Made by a program: the position numbers and the translations under genes. The notes under the pieces are model-generated. The model did no database searches. It worked only from the letters and a program-made list of their open reading frames with translations, and was not told the DNA's origin. This document shows, piece after piece, positions 11,838 to 26,000 of a DNA stretch of 64,000 bases (its first letter is position 1; every line of letters starts with the position of its first letter). This DNA is from Gossypium raimondii (Eukaryota; Streptophyta; Magnoliopsida; Malvales; Malvaceae), in assembly GCF_025698545.1 (NCBI RefSeq), contig NC_068565.1, forward strand, positions 1,488,001 to 1,552,000, given 5' to 3'.

Positions 11838-12212
11838 CTGGGGGTGTAAATGAGACATTAGTACACGTAAGTTACTAGAGTTTGACTTGAAAAAAACTCA
11901 AACTCGATCCAGTAATTATCGGGACAAGCTCAAGCTATCGATCGAGCTGAATTTGAGCTTAATAATACTCAACTCGAATGGCTTGCGAGCCTTGTCAAGT
12001 TTTTTTATATTCTTATATTATTAGATTATGTTATGGTCCTCAAAATATATTATCAACCCTAAGCTTAATTATCGAGTTGAGTTCAAGTACAAAAGTTAAT
12101 AAGCGAGCTTAACTGAGTTCAAGCCCGAGCTTAATGATGTTCGATCAAGCTCAAGCCGAGTATCGAGCTCCGAATTTCGAATCAAACTTGACGCGACTCG
12201 ATTATATCCTAA
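11838..12212. mobile_element. dispersed element, family C (GAGCT-rich), copy 1
   Basis: Begins at 'gggggtgtaaatgagac' and ends near 'gactcgattatatcc', with many 'gagctc/gagctt' motifs and 'aaccctaagcttaattatc' inside. The same order is seen at 13488-13865 and partly at 39100-39312. The termini are roughly reverse-complementary, as expected of a DNA transposon without coding capacity. Confidence 0.55.
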
Positions 12213-13487
12213 TATGTCCCCATCTATTACAGACTAAACTGGTAAATGCGTTCGGTCTAATCTTTCAAAACTTTTATTCTAAAACTCTAGTTGAATCCAA
12301 TCCAAACAAATTTTTTTGTCCCTGTAACTACTGCATGAGTTTGATTTTCAATCCCATAATATTTTATTCGAAATTTAATTTATTAAATTTTAGAAAATAT
12401 TTTTATCTGAATATTAATAAAATTACTCTAATTTAAGTTCAATTATATACCGATTTTATTTAGATTTATTTTTGTTTAAATACCACTAATCCTGTTGACA
12501 TTTTTTCATTAAAAACCTATTAATTAAAAACATAATTTAGATTGCATTTTGTCTCGATAAATTAATCATTATATATGATCAAAAAGTTCTTCGATTGTGA
12601 TGTTTTGTAGCCGAGTCTGAGTTCAAACATTAAAAAGCTTGCGTTCAATACGAAGTTAACTGCTCAAAATTCGATTCTACCTCTACTAAATATTATTATT
12701 TAAGCTCAAATTCGACTCAAAATAAAATCAAATTATTTGAACTTATTTTAACTTAGCTCATGTAAACATTTTATATACTCGATTTAAAGTTCAAGCTTAT
12801 TTTGAATGCAATTTTTGGATAAATTTATAATTTAACATCAAAAGATCAATAATATATTCACACAAAAAATTAGGCCCTTGCCTACCGCTGGCTAAGTCCC
12901 GGCCAAATGGTAAAATTTTTATTTAATCCCTCAAATAAATTAAAACATTTATTTTAAGCTTTTCTAACATTGGGTTAAATGGAAGAAAATTGTATTTTTA
13001 GTCTCTTTAAAAAAAATCAATAATTTAATTTAAACCCTTTACACATGATTTTTTTATCTTTGCCTTCTCTGAAATTTTGAAATTTTATCTCGATTTCTGA
13101 ATAAAATTATTAACTTAACTCTTACTTGTAAATTATTCAAACTCAATTTACTCGATATTTTAAATTACTATAATTAAAATTTTAACTCGAAAATAATCGA
13201 ATTGAATTTTAATTTTTTTAAATCAAACTTAAATAATTTACGAGTTTATAAATTTTGGATATTAGATTAATTTAAAGCCTAAGGTGTTGAAAAAGTAAGA
13301 CATTGTCTTTGCTTTGCTTATTGCAGATAAGGTTGTCCCTGTCTCTTTGTCGGACCTTTTTCCATTCCTCTTTTTTTTTTTTTGGTTCCTAATATCTTTT
13401 GACAATGAACAGCTCATTTTAAATAAAGGTTTAAATGTACTCCAAGTCTATATATTTTTTTACATATTTAAAATTTAGTCCTTTTAC

Positions 13488-13865
13488 TTTAATGGTGTAA
13501 ATGAAACACTTATGCTCACAAGCTATTCAAGTTCAACTCGGAAAAAAATCGAATTCAACTCGGTAATTATCTAGCCGAGATCAAGCAATTGGTTGAGCCA
13601 CAAATTTGAGCTTAGTAACAACGGCTCGCGAGCCTTATCGAGCTTTTCATATTTTTGTATTATTAAATTACATATTACTCTTAATATATATTATTAACCC
13701 TAAGCTTAATTATCGAGTTGAGTTCGAGTTTGAGTACAAAATTGATAAATGAGCTTAATCGAGCTCGAGCTCCAGTAGCTCAGAATATGTTTGATCGAGC
13801 TCGAGCTCGCGCTCCAGCTTGACAATATTCGGGCTCGCCCCGGTCTCGATTATACCCCTACTCTA
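13488..13865. mobile_element. dispersed element, family C (GAGCT-rich), copy 2
   Basis: Begins at 'aatggtgtaaatgaaac' and ends at 'cgattatacccctac', and contains 'gccttatcgagctttt', 'aaccctaagcttaattatc' and 'gatcgagctcgagctcgc'. Better preserved than the copy at 11838. The outermost bases form imperfect inverted repeats. Confidence 0.6.
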
Positions 13866-14177
13866 CTTTTTGGATTTAAAAGTCCAATAAATAAATGTTA
13901 AAATTCTTTTATTAAATTCAAGACCATTACAACATAATTTCTTTTGGTATATGGATACTAAATGAGTATTTTATTATTTAAAGATGTCACACCGATGAAT
14001 TTAACAAAATAATTTGAATGATTTTATAAATTGGAGTTGGAATTTTAGATCTGAAAAATAGGACTAAATTCTGAAAATAAAAGTAAAGGGACTAAATTCT
14101 AAATATATAAAGAATACATGGACTTTGAGCACATTTTGTCTTAAATAAAATATCGTCTCTAGTCCTTTTGGAGATTA

Positions 14178-15890
14178 GGAGGTTTGGTTCACTTGATGTA
14201 AGATTATATCTCGTAATCTTATATTTTGCACTAAAATTACCTTAATTGGATTCAAAACATTTTTATTACCCGTAATCTCACATTCCTTAAATAATATCGA
14301 GATGTTATAATATTGGATGTAATCCCAATATCACTCATTCCTTAGATTATCTCGAATTATAAGTTGAATCTGAAATTTTAAATAAATTTACTGTTTATTT
14401 TTATTTTAATTAAATTGTCCTTTTTTTACCAAGACAAAATTTAAGTCTAATTTATATATATATATATATTTATTTATTTATTTATATTTAAATAGTGGAT
14501 TAAAGATTTACTTATTAGTATATTAATTATATTTACATTGCCAATAATTTCTAGGTTTAGTGACAAAAGTATTATGTTGTAGCTGTGAGAGTTTAGAATT
14601 AATCCAAAGCAATCCCATTCCCACCCCAATTATAAAAAAAATTATAATTATATTAATTATAAATTATGGTTGGTGATGCAAACACTTTTTATGAATTACT
14701 ATAATTATGATTTATAAATTTAGTTAAACATAATATATCTACTTATTAATATATAAATTGTAATAAAAACAATAATTATCATAATTTACGTATTTGAGAC
14801 TACAAAATATTTTTTTAATGATAACTAATTGGCATTTATTAAATGTGGAATAGTTCAGCATACCATAGTCTCCCCCCAACCCTCATTGAATAAGAGGATA
14901 ATGCGCTTCAGCGCACTCAAACCCGTATCCTGTTGCACTGGTAACAATGTCGATGTCAATCGAGCTAAGATTCACTTAACAAAACTTCTTTGTTAAATGA
15001 ACTAAGCTAGTTAAAAAACTAAATTCTACAAAGGTAATTTAGTAAAATGTGTTTTTAGGTAATCTTACATTCCGCCAACCAAATATAAAAAATTTTCATT
15101 CAAATCAAATGAACTAAACACGGAAATGTAGCATACCTAACACTCCACTTCGTAATCTTACATTTTTCTAATCTTATTACGTAAAGTAATCTCACATTTT
15201 TTTAACCAAACACCCAGAATGTGAGATTACAGGGTGTAATATTATATTTAGCAATGGTGCATTTGGTTTAAGGAATGCAATATTCTTAGGGGTAATGTGA
15301 GATTCCAATGCGGAATTTTCATGTTTGAGTTTCAAATATTATATTGAACCAGTAATCTTACATTCCCAATAGAGTCAAGATTTTGAAATATAAAGGGTAA
15401 TTTCGGTACCAATTATTTATTATGTAATTTTATATTCCTTAATAATACAACTTTTTTTTTACAATTTGCCCTGTTTTTAATGACTTTATTTCATTTTATT
15501 AGACCAAAAATCATTTTGAATTAAGAATATACACTTATCATTTTTTTAATTTCACAAGTACAAATAATTATTTTGGAAAAAATAAATATATATTTTAGAG
15601 ACATATGCTATTTTGCTAAATTTATTGTAAATTTTAAAATTCATCATTGGTAAAAGAAAAATTTGCATACTAAAACGTCTAAAATTGTTTCAACTTATTT
15701 ACTTATATATGTTAGAAAAGAAAATCTATAATATGACAATTTAGTAAAATGCGTTTTATTGTAATATTATATTCGATCAACCAAATAACAAAACCTTACA
15801 TTTCATCCAAATGAATAAAAACGGTAACATAACATACCCAGTAATGTGTAATTTTGCATTTCGATAATCTTATATTCCGTGAACCAATGT
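14178..15890. mobile_element. cluster of nested MITEs with 'taatcttacattcc' ends
   Basis: At least two related units lie side by side. One starts at 'ggtttggttcacttgatg' and ends near 'cacatttttttaaccaaac' (about 15215). The next starts near 'gcatttggtttaaggaatg' (15249) and ends at 'ttatattccgtgaaccaa' (about 15885). The outermost ends are imperfect inverted repeats, and the internal motif 'taatcttacatt' or its complement recurs many times. A SINE-like copy (14861) is inserted in the first unit. No transposase is visible. Confidence 0.55.
14861..14982 (-). mobile_element. tRNA-derived SINE-like element, family S1, minus copy
   Basis: The reverse complement contains 'atcttagctcgattgacat' and 'gggtttgagtgcgctgaag', the A- and B-box-like blocks of the family. 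It sits inside the MITE cluster at 14178-15890, so it inserted after at least one of those elements. Confidence 0.55.
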
Positions 15891-17089
15891 TCGTAATTCT
15901 TTTTTATTAAGGGAGCTAGAGATAAAAATGTAAACAAATAAGAGACCAAAACCAAAAATTTTATATTAAAATGCTTAAATTGAATTACTAATTCACTAGA
16001 GGGATTAAAAGTGTAATTGTATCATTTCATCTAATGGGACCAAATACCATTCATGCCCCCTTTGGATCAGCGCCTAAAGTTCGCGTTAGTGTTTTTGTGC
16101 CATTCTTGGGTTGATAATGTATATTTTGTATTAAAAAAATGTTATATATTTAGGTGTTGGATTAATATAATTTTTAGTTCCCGAATTTGGTAATTAAGTT
16201 CATTTTAGTACCAATATTTTTTGGGTCCATTTTGGCTCATGAAGTTGGCAGCTGGGTTTACTTTAACATCTAAACTTAGATTTCGTAAAAGTACAATGGC
16301 ATGACACTTTTAATATTTGTACCACATTAGTACCTCGAAAATAAATATATATAATCTAAAAAATTTAAAAATAATAATTTTTTAAGTATTAGGTGATAAT
16401 GTAACATAATATCGGCACGCTTTTACATGATACAATTTCAGGGACCAATGGCGGATTTAATTACCAAGTTCATATACCAAAATGGGCAAAAAAAATACAT
16501 GTACCAAAATGAATCTAATTGTGAAATTTATGAGCCAAATTTTACATTAACCCTTAAGTATTTGTGTCAAATTATCCTTAAAATTGTATTTTGTCCAACT
16601 CTAATACATGTTTAGTTATTTATTAGTGGTTTTAGGGTTAAATGTTTGGGGTTTAAATCAAAATGAACACATGTGATGTCTATTTAAAGATTTCATTACA
16701 ATCGGATATTTTGGAGTTTTTTTAAATCAACGATTGAAATAAAAAGGGACAGCAAGAAACACCAATTCACCGTCGATCATGTCACGTAAGTTTTTTCATT
16801 GAGAAACGTGAGTAATGGGTTTACCTTTAAATCAATTCAACTGATTACAACATCAAATACGAAAAGAAATTGATTTGATAATTGATATTTGATAATTGAT
16901 TTAACAGGTTTTGAGTCACCAGCACAATTTTCTAATTTCTATCATTACTTAATCAAATGATTACAGTTATCTTATTTTCATCTTTTAACCACAACCATTG
17001 ATTTAAAAAGAATTTCACTGTAACAAGATATTACGTTAAACAATAACATTATCATGAATTAGATGAAATTTTAGTGATTTTTTTGAATA

Positions 17090-17495
17090 AAAGCTAGGAT
17101 TATTTATTAATGAAAACGGCAGCGCATCATACAATGACATAGATAGACTGCAAGTAAAACACCAAAGAAAACTCTAAACAAAAAAAAGATAACAGCTATT
17201 ACCTCCTACCCACAGCCAAAGTAAAATCGAAAGAAAACCCAACCACCTCTGTTGACCCCCATCCCCGTAAATCAATAAAACCTTTGAAACGTCCAGCTCC
17301 AGAGTAAGAGAAATCCTGCCGTCACACCCGACAGTAGACGAGATAGAGGTACACGTCTCCAATGACGGTCCGCCCAGACTGAGCAACACATCCCACAAAA
17401 CACCACCCTTAGCTCCTAGTCACACCATTACCATCGTCCAAATTTGAAGTGCCAGTCTCTTCCACCATCATTATTGTGGAAAAATCACCCGTCCA
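17090..17495 (-). mobile_element. possible LINE 3' remnant
   Basis: This block is visibly less AT-rich than its surroundings. On the minus strand it has a 74-codon open stretch (17398-17174) and ends in 'aataaataatcctagctttt' followed by an A-rich tail, like the 3' end of a plant LINE. I cannot name a conserved reverse transcriptase motif in it. It could also be a degraded unrelated insertion. Confidence 0.3.
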
Positions 17496-17750
17496 TCAAG
17501 AAACTAATGACTTTCCCAAATTAACATGCTGATGTGAGATCTACTTGTGAATTTTTTTAATGTTCTATTTTATTTAATTTTTTCTTAAGTTTTAATTTAT
17601 ATAAATTAAATAAAACTTTTTTTTTTTACTATTTTGTCTGAACATGTCTGATGCGTCCACAAGTATGCAATAAATTTTTAAATTTCCACGTCAGGTTAAA
17701 CTACTATTAATCTAATGGTTCCACGTCATTAATTTTATCAACCTACTTTA

Positions 17751-18362
17751 GGGTCTGTTTGATAGCCAGTAAAATATTTTCCGTAAAATGATTTCTGGAA
17801 AAATGCTTTACTTTTCTGTAAAATGATTTCTTGGAAAATATTTTCGGTGTTTGATTGAATCATGTAAAATATTTTCATTTGTTTGTGATTCCTAAAATAT
17901 TTTACGAAAAAGTTATTTTTACATATATTAATATATATTAATAAATTTTTATATTTTAAATTATTTTTACATATATTGCAATGATTTATTTATAATAATA
18001 CTCAATTATTAAGCTACAATATTAATCGTTATAAATTGAAAAAAACTAATATCAAATAAATTATTTGTAATTGTGTTAAAAAAACAAGTATTGAATAATT
18101 AAAAAAATAAGTTACTGGAAAATCGATAAATAGAAGCAATTTTCTACCGGAAATGAAGGAAGGAATGAAGGAGGCGATAAAGAGGAGAGCACGGAAAATG
18201 TCTTACGGAAATTAAAAGGGTAATACATTTTTCCTAAAATGTAACTCATTTTCCCTTGTTTTGGAGTTCATTTTCCAAATGGAAAATGTTTTCCGCCAAT
18301 CAAACGCTGGAAAAGTTGGAAATGATTTTTCAGAAAATCAATTCCGTCAATCAAACAGACCC
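17751..18362. mobile_element. Harbinger/Tourist-type MITE with TTA target duplication
   Basis: The element starts GGGTCTGTTTGAT and ends in its exact complement ATCAAACAGACCC. It is flanked by TTA at 17748-17750 and 18363-18365, the target-site duplication of PIF/Harbinger elements. It is 612 bp with no coding capacity. Further in, repeated 'ggaaaatattttc' and 'aaaatgatttc' motifs give extra secondary structure. This is the cleanest complete MITE in the window. Confidence 0.85.
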
Positions 18363-20017
18363 TTAAATTTAATAGTACAGGTTTTAAGTGCTCCAATTGA
18401 TTATAGATGGACCAATTTGCTTACTTTTTAATTGTATAGGGACCCAAATGTACTTTTACAGTCCATAATGCATATATTTAGGTTCAATTGTACCTTACAT
18501 CTTCAAATTGCGGCTCGTATTTTAAAACAATCGTTAAATTTTGAAACGTTTTAATTGAATTTTTTAAAGTATTAATATCATCTAAATCATGCCTTTTTAT
18601 CTTTTATACGTCAGTTTTGACGTTAAATGTCGACTCGGATATAATGTGAATCAAAATTTAAGTCCATATGTACCTATGGCATAAAAAAGTTAAATTTCTT
18701 ATAAAAAAAACACAGATAATATCATTAAAATTTATAAAGGTTAATTTTTAACATATCATATCCTAATCGTTCAATCGATAGATTTACGTGTGTTTAAAAG
18801 TTGATTTATGTATTTTAAATATGCTCTACTTCATATTCGAGCTAGTATTAACACCGAGACTAGCGGATGGAATTATTTCATATGATACTTATATTTTCAG
18901 GACTTAATTAAAATATTTTAAAATTTGTGGACAAATTTAGATAAAACAATTAAGGGAAAATGGAGAGAAGAAAATGAAATAATGTTTACAATTTTTTAGA
19001 ATTATTAAAGTGTCAATAAAATTTAATATGAATTATTTTTAACGTGTTAGATTCAAGTTGCTCGTATACACGTTTTAAGAATTTGATCCAATTGGTATCT
19101 AAACCAAATTAGAATTTGGGTAATAGTTTAATAATCTCTAGTGGAAGTAACTAATGATGTTTGAATTGGGAATTGATCGAGGTATTGATTCGAAGAGTCA
19201 CATTGAAACGGTATGGGTCAGTTGAATCAACTAAAAAAATAAATTGAACCATTTTTTATTTTTTAATCGAATTGGTCGAATCTCCAGTCGAATTGATGAA
19301 TTTGTAGATTGACTAGTTTGACTATAGGTTCGGTTCTAAAAACATTGGAATTGACTAAGATTATAGCATGATTTTTATATCGGGAGAAAAATGAGATGGC
19401 ATTTTTAAAAGGTTAAAATATGTATCGAGTTTTTGTATTTTCTGTATATTTAGAATAAGTGTTAACGAGGCTAACAATTGGACTTGAATTTTGAAATTAG
19501 AAAAGTAAAAGTAAAATAAAAAGGAAGGACTAATCTTCAAATGTGTGAAGAGTGTAGGGACTTGGATCAGATTTTAACCTTTTCTAAAACTCATGTTTTC
19601 TTTCTCACTTTACCTTTTTTTTTTCCTTCCTTTTCTGGTTTCTGGGTTTGTTTTTTTCTTGCCCGCTTTGAAACAAAATAGAAAAGTGAAAAAGAAAAAA
19701 AAAAAACTAAAAATTCTACAGTAAACAAACTTTATGCAAAAATTAATTAATTTTTTTTCTTTAAGTTAAACACCATAAAATCCATGAAATTCGAGCTGAA
19801 TTTCTTTGAAAGCTGATTATTCTTCGTCAATTAAGCTCTTCAAGTAAATTCGTCTTTTAATTTTTTTCAAAAATCTTTTGTGGAGGTTTAAATCGAGCTG
19901 AAAAGGAGATCTCGTGAGGTTAAATTTTTTTTTTTGTTCATACGAAGGATCGAACATCATCAGTGTGATGGTAACTAAGATTCATCGTAAAGAGAACAAA
20001 GAATCGTCGCTTCCACA

Positions 20018-23000
20018 ATGCATTTCGCTAAGCTCGATGACTCTCCCATGTTCCGCAAGCAGGTTCACTCTCTTTTCGCTTGCTTCGTGCTTCGTGTTCG
20101 AGGTTTAATTTTTTAGCTTTATTATTTCCGGGTTGCGTAATTTGATTGCCGGTTTAGTGAACTTTAGTGCTCCGTTTTTTTTTGCATTCTGCTGTTAAAG
20201 GGTAAAATAAGAAGAAGAAAATAAGTAAACAAGCGTTTGGCTGCTTTAGAAAAATTAGATATTTAGCTTGATGACGAATAGATATTAATTTGTGGCTTTT
20301 AGGGACTGATTGATGATGATTTGTATTATTAGGTACCATAGGTTTTCAATTATCCGATGGCTTCTTATGCTTTTTAATTTTGAGTTAATTAAGATCCTTT
20401 TATGATATATTCCTGGTGAACTTTTTATCATGAATATGTTTATCAAGTGCCAATCCTACATCTAAATTTGTCTTGGTAAAATGCTGATTGTAGTGGGATG
20501 GAGTATCTAAGTTTGCTTTTAAGACATTGTTTTCCTTTACTATTAGCATGGTTATGGTGAGGACATCTTCTAACTGTTGTTTCTCTTGGATTTTGAGCTG
20601 TTCTTATGCCTACGAAGATCATAGGTTGGTTAGCTTCTCTGATTTTTATGAGAAATGGATGTTGTTTCCATGCTTCCAATTCATTAGTGATTGTCTTTTT
20701 CGCCTTTATTTTGATTTTAGGTTTCAGAGTAAGTTATTTGATCTCTTGTCATGTTTATTTTGTTTTCTACACATGCTGATAATAGAGCCTTGTCAGAAAA
20801 TGCATCTGTTTAGTTACTTATGGATCATATGTTGGTAATTCATTTGTTTTGTTTGGTGAGACAGATACAATGCATGGAGGAAAGCGCGGAGTTGTTACGG
20901 GAGAGAAGCTTAAGGTTTTTTAAAGGATGTCGAAAATACACGTATGTTTAGATCATCAAATTTTGTCTGTGTATCTTTTTGTTTTCAGTAAGCAAGATCT
21001 CTTTTTGCCTTATGAACTGATATGTATGAGAATGTGACATGGCCAAGCTAAGATTTCTAATCTAAATAAAGAAATAGCCCAGTATGTCTTTCACAAATGC
21101 GCTAAGTATTGGTTTATGTTTGTTTATTTATGCCTCTTGAACATAAAAGATGTCAATTGTGTAAATTAATTGTCATAACCTATTCTTGTTCCTACATTTC
21201 TGCTGTTTTGAGGAAGTCTCGTATGTTGAAATAGTTCCTCGTACATGCTGGTCAAGCATCTGATACAAAAGCCGAATGCAGCCTTGCATTCAAAGAAAAA
21301 CTGACATTTTTGTATGCATTATTATTTTTGGTACTTGACCCTTCAAATAATTGATGGAAATCTGTGTTAAGTCGACACTTTCATTTACTTGAGGATGCTG
21401 ATACGAATATCTTTTCCATTTCTGTAAAACTAGTTACATAATTGTAGCCCTCAACTGGAATAGACTTTTTATTCTTTTTCTTCTTGGGTTTTGTCCTTTG
21501 AAGAGGGAAGGAGGTGCAGTGGGGTTGCTACTGCTTGCTATTGGAGCCATGAGTTTCTGAAATATTCATTTGCATGTTTTTTTTCTGATTGCAGTGAAGG
21601 ACTTGGGGAGGGATATGATGGTGACATAGCCTTTGCAAATGCCCTTGAAATGTTTGGTGGAGGCCATAATGACAATATTAGTGTGGCTTTTGGAGGTATG
21701 TATTTGCTCAATCTTTGTGCGAAAGTTGTTTATTGGAATTGCTCGAATGTTGGTTGCTACTTGATGCATATGCACCTTGAAGTGATTGGGCAGTCTTTAG
21801 TGGTAGTCGCTTCACTGTTGTTGCTGTAATGCTTCAGGTTGTAATATTTGTTGGGTTGATCCCCATAAGATGTCCAAAAGCCTCCTTATTACTTTGTCCT
21901 TTCGTTCTTTTGTTCAAGCATCACATGAAGATTTATTCTGGTGCAATGATTTTTATGGCACCATAGCAATAATTGTACCCTTTTTTTCCCACTTCTTTAG
22001 GGCCTGTTATGACCAAGTTTACCATAGCATTGAGAGAAATTGGGACATACAAGGAAATCCTTCGATCTCAGGTAAATTTCTGAAGTATCTTCTGAGCATG
22101 AATACCAAATTTACGAAAGTGAGGATATGAAAATGACTGATTTTGGATAATTCAATTCTTTGACACTCTCGAACTGCTGCTACAAGAATAGTAACTGAAA
22201 GACTGATTCATAATTTAGAAATTTCAGTCATAAATGAATATTTTTGTTTGTTATTTTCTTACTGGCTATCTAAAATTGCAGTGCACAATCTTAAAAACTG
22301 ATCTCTTGTCATTTTTAGATCTCTGTTTTGAACATTGTGAGAATGTAAATGTTATAAATATATTGAACTTCAACACTGTATATAGTTTATTGTTCAATCA
22401 TATTGATTTAAAATAGTATTGAAAATAGCAAACTGCTTTCTTTTCTTTCTCAGGTTGAAACCGAGCTAAATGAAAGATTAGTGCAGTTTGTTGATACTGA
22501 TTTACTTGAGGTCAAGGTAACCCCTGGTTCTTCTTGCTTTTGAGATTTAAGCAGCCCTATAAATTTGGGAGGATGTGAAACTAAGTTAAAGCTGGCAACC
22601 AAATTAACTCTTGCTATAAAAATAGGTTGATATGTTTTGCTCTGATATAGGTTCATCTGAGGTTTAGTAATATGTGCATAGTTATACATATTTTATTTGA
22701 TTAACTGTTGGTTTTAAAAATCTTATCTTAGTGCAGGAAGCACGTAAGCGCTTCGACAAGGCTAGTCTCATTTATGACCAGGTGCTTTAGATGCCTTTTT
22801 TGCTAGTGCAGTTTGTTGGCATGATTTTAATGTTTCTTGAATGTGATATTATAGGTCTTAAGTTGGTCTAAAATCATATTCATAGTTATATAATGCCAAT
22901 TTGAATAATCTTACAGGCTCGGGAAAAGTTTCTTTCACTGAGGAAAAGTACGAAGAGTGATATTGCCAATGTTTTGGAAGAGGTATATTGCAAAATGGCT

Positions 23001-26000
23001 TGATAGTTTCTATTTTCTTGTATCTGACATTCTTACCTATGTATCTATCATATTGATGGAAAGTCCCTAAGTACTCTGACATTGTTGGAGTTATTCTAGG
23101 AACTTCATAATGCGAGGTCGACATTTGAGCAAGCTCGTTTCAATCTAGTGAGTGAATTGCTTGCTGATCAGTTTCTAAATTGATGTTGCTGTGATATTTC
23201 AGAATGTTCAAGATATGTAATGAGAGCACTGTGGTTTATAATTACAGGTAACTGCTCTTTCAACTGTTGAAGCAAAAAAGAGATTTGAGTTTCTGGAAGC
23301 AGTCAGTGGGACTATGGATGCACATCGTCGTTACTTCAAACAGGTGATCACATGGCAGGACTTCTCAATTTCTTTCTCATGTTTCTATCACTTGCTTAGT
23401 GCATTTCTTCTTATTATAAGTTTTGTTTATTTGTAGGGTTACGAATTATTGCATCAAATGGAGCCATATATTAATCAGGTTTGTTATCAATTATCATACA
23501 AGTTTTCTCTAGACTAAGACAAATATCTCTACATCTTCTCTAGCTTAGCTTTCTTTCCTTCATCCACTTCATTTCCTCAAAAGAGAAGAAAATAATATCC
23601 TATACCAAATATATATCGTTTATTTGATAGATTAGTCATAGCAGGTTATAAAATGCAAGCAAACCATAGCAGGGAAAAAAGTTGTATCTTGTCCTTTTTG
23701 ATTATCCCTACATCCGTGGATTCACTATACTATTGATTGTGTGCTCATTGTTGAAATACAAGTCCTGCAGGTCTTGACTTATGCACGACAATCAAGAGAA
23801 AGATCAAACTATGAGCAGGCAGCTTTAAATGAAAGAATGCAGGAGTACAAAAGGCAGGTTGCCAGAGAGAGTAGATGGTCTTCTAATGGTTCTCCTAACG
23901 GAGATGGTATACAAGCAATAGGTAGAAGTTCACATAAAATGATAGAGGCAGTTATGCAGTCTGCTGCAAAGGGAAAGGTTTAAAGAAGCTTTTTATCTCA
24001 GAGCTCTGTTTGTGAGATTGTATTAGTCCCATCAATCTGCTTCTAAAACTGAAAAATACTCCTCCAGGTTCAAACTATTCGACAAGGCTATCTCTCAAAA
24101 CGTTCGTCAAACTTAAGAGGAGACTGGAAAAGAAGATTTTTTGTCCTTGATAGCCGAGGAATGCTGTATTACTACCGCAAGCAGATTAGTAAATCATCTG
24201 TAAGAATCTTCCTGTTCTGCCCTTTGGAAAAAATATTGAGAACCAGGGTGCTTGAAGTTCATTCTATGATCAATGCTCTTTTCTGCTCTTATAATTGTTC
24301 TTCATCTATTGTTAGGGGTCTGGCAGCCACCTTTCCGGTCAGAGAAATAACTCTGATCTTGGATCTGGATTATTGGGTCGGTGGCTTTCTTCTCATAATC
24401 ATGGTGGCGTACATGATGAAAAATCCGTTGCCCATCACACTGTGAACCTGCTTACATCAACTATTAAAGTTGACGCTGACCAGTCAGATTTGAGATTTTG
24501 TTTTAGGATAATTTCTCCAACAAAGAATTACACTTTGCAGGTATGACTTATGCGTGGGCTGTAGTTCTTATAGGGGTTAATATATGTATACACACAAATC
24601 GTTTCTGGGATCAACCTATTGACAAATCATTGTGCCAAAAATGTTACACTCGTGAAGGATTGAGGGTTATTATTTGGCAATTGATCCTCAATAATGTTTG
24701 ATTGTGCTTGTCAGTGCAGGCAGAGAGTGCACTAGATCAGATGGATTGGATTGAGAAAATAACTGGGGTTATTGCTTCATTACTTAATTCTCAGGCTCCT
24801 GAGAGGGTAATTATTAAAGATGTAGCATGAGTTTCAAGTATCGATTTCCTTATCATTATATTGACAATTATATTCCAATACTGTTTCAGTGTCTTTCTTC
24901 TAGTCCCATGGGAAGTGGTCATCATCGATCTACCAGTGAGAGTTCGTTTGAAAGTTCTGATTTTGATCATACTGCTGGTGAAGAATATACCTCTGAGAGA
25001 AACCTTGTTAATGCACATAATGAACACCAATCAAAAGCTTCACAACATCTAAGGTCCTCTATAAAAATCGAAAAGCCAATTGATGTACTGCGAAGAGTAT
25101 GTGGCAATGATAAATGTGCAGATTGTGGTGCCCCTGAACCCGATTGGGCATCTTTGAATCTGGGTGTTCTTGTTTGTATTGAATGTTCCGGTGTTCACCG
25201 TAATCTCGGTGTTCACATATCAAAGGTAAATTTAATAAATTATATCTATTACCTTTTTCTGCATTCCTTATTGAGAATCCTGCATCACTAAAACTAAAGT
25301 ATTTTATTTATCGATTGTTCTTTCTCTTGATTTTCTTATGTTTAATCAGTCATTGGTTCTCAGTAATGAAGGGGTAGCTTGATCTTGCTTGTTGGAGTTT
25401 GTATTAGTTGTTTCCGTAGACAAAACATTTTCTACTGAAATGAACTCTTTACTCGGGAAAAAAAATCACTCGGGAATGGTACCAATGTTGCCTCATCATT
25501 TATGTAACTCTTAATTTTCTGTTGGTTAATATTTCAGGTTCGATCACTTACTCTTGATGTAAAAGTATGGGAGCCCTCTGTTATAGGTTTGTTTCAATCT
25601 CTCGGCAATACCTTTGCTAACTCAGTTTGGGAGGAATTTTTGCAGTCAAGAAGTGCTCTCCATGTCGATCTCACCCTTACGGGGTAAATATATATATATT
25701 AATTTATATATGTTTAAAATAAGATATTTCCAGTAATATAAAACCGAACTTGATTCTTTTGCTGCTTGTTACTAACGCTTGTTATTCCGGTGATGAAGCT
25801 TTTACAAGTCTGATAAACTGCAGTTGCTTCTTACGGGCAAGCCTTGTCATACTGATTCTATATCTGCAAAGGAGAAGTTCATTCATGCAAAGGTCAAGCA
25901 TTTCCCATGTATTCTAGTCTTTACATTATTATTATTTTAGATAGTTGCGTGAGATGATTTTTTTTATTATTATTTAATTTTGATGATTCTGAAAGTCCGA

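Larger units (their letters stand above)
10724..20017. other. 9.3-kb gene-free region between trihelix and ARF-GAP genes
   Basis: No gene recognised. After the 3' UTR of the trihelix gene the DNA is AT-rich and holds transposon remnants listed separately (11838, 13488, 14178, 17090, 17751). Additional low-value dispersed sequence lies near 11090-11220, 16146-16620 and 19150-19350. The last ~250 bp before 20018 would be the promoter and leader of the ARF-GAP gene. I see no clear TATA box there. Confidence 0.65.

Noticed and set aside
17174-17398. 74-codon minus-strand ORF
   Set aside because: No conserved motif recognised. More likely part of a LINE-like remnant, listed as such at low confidence.
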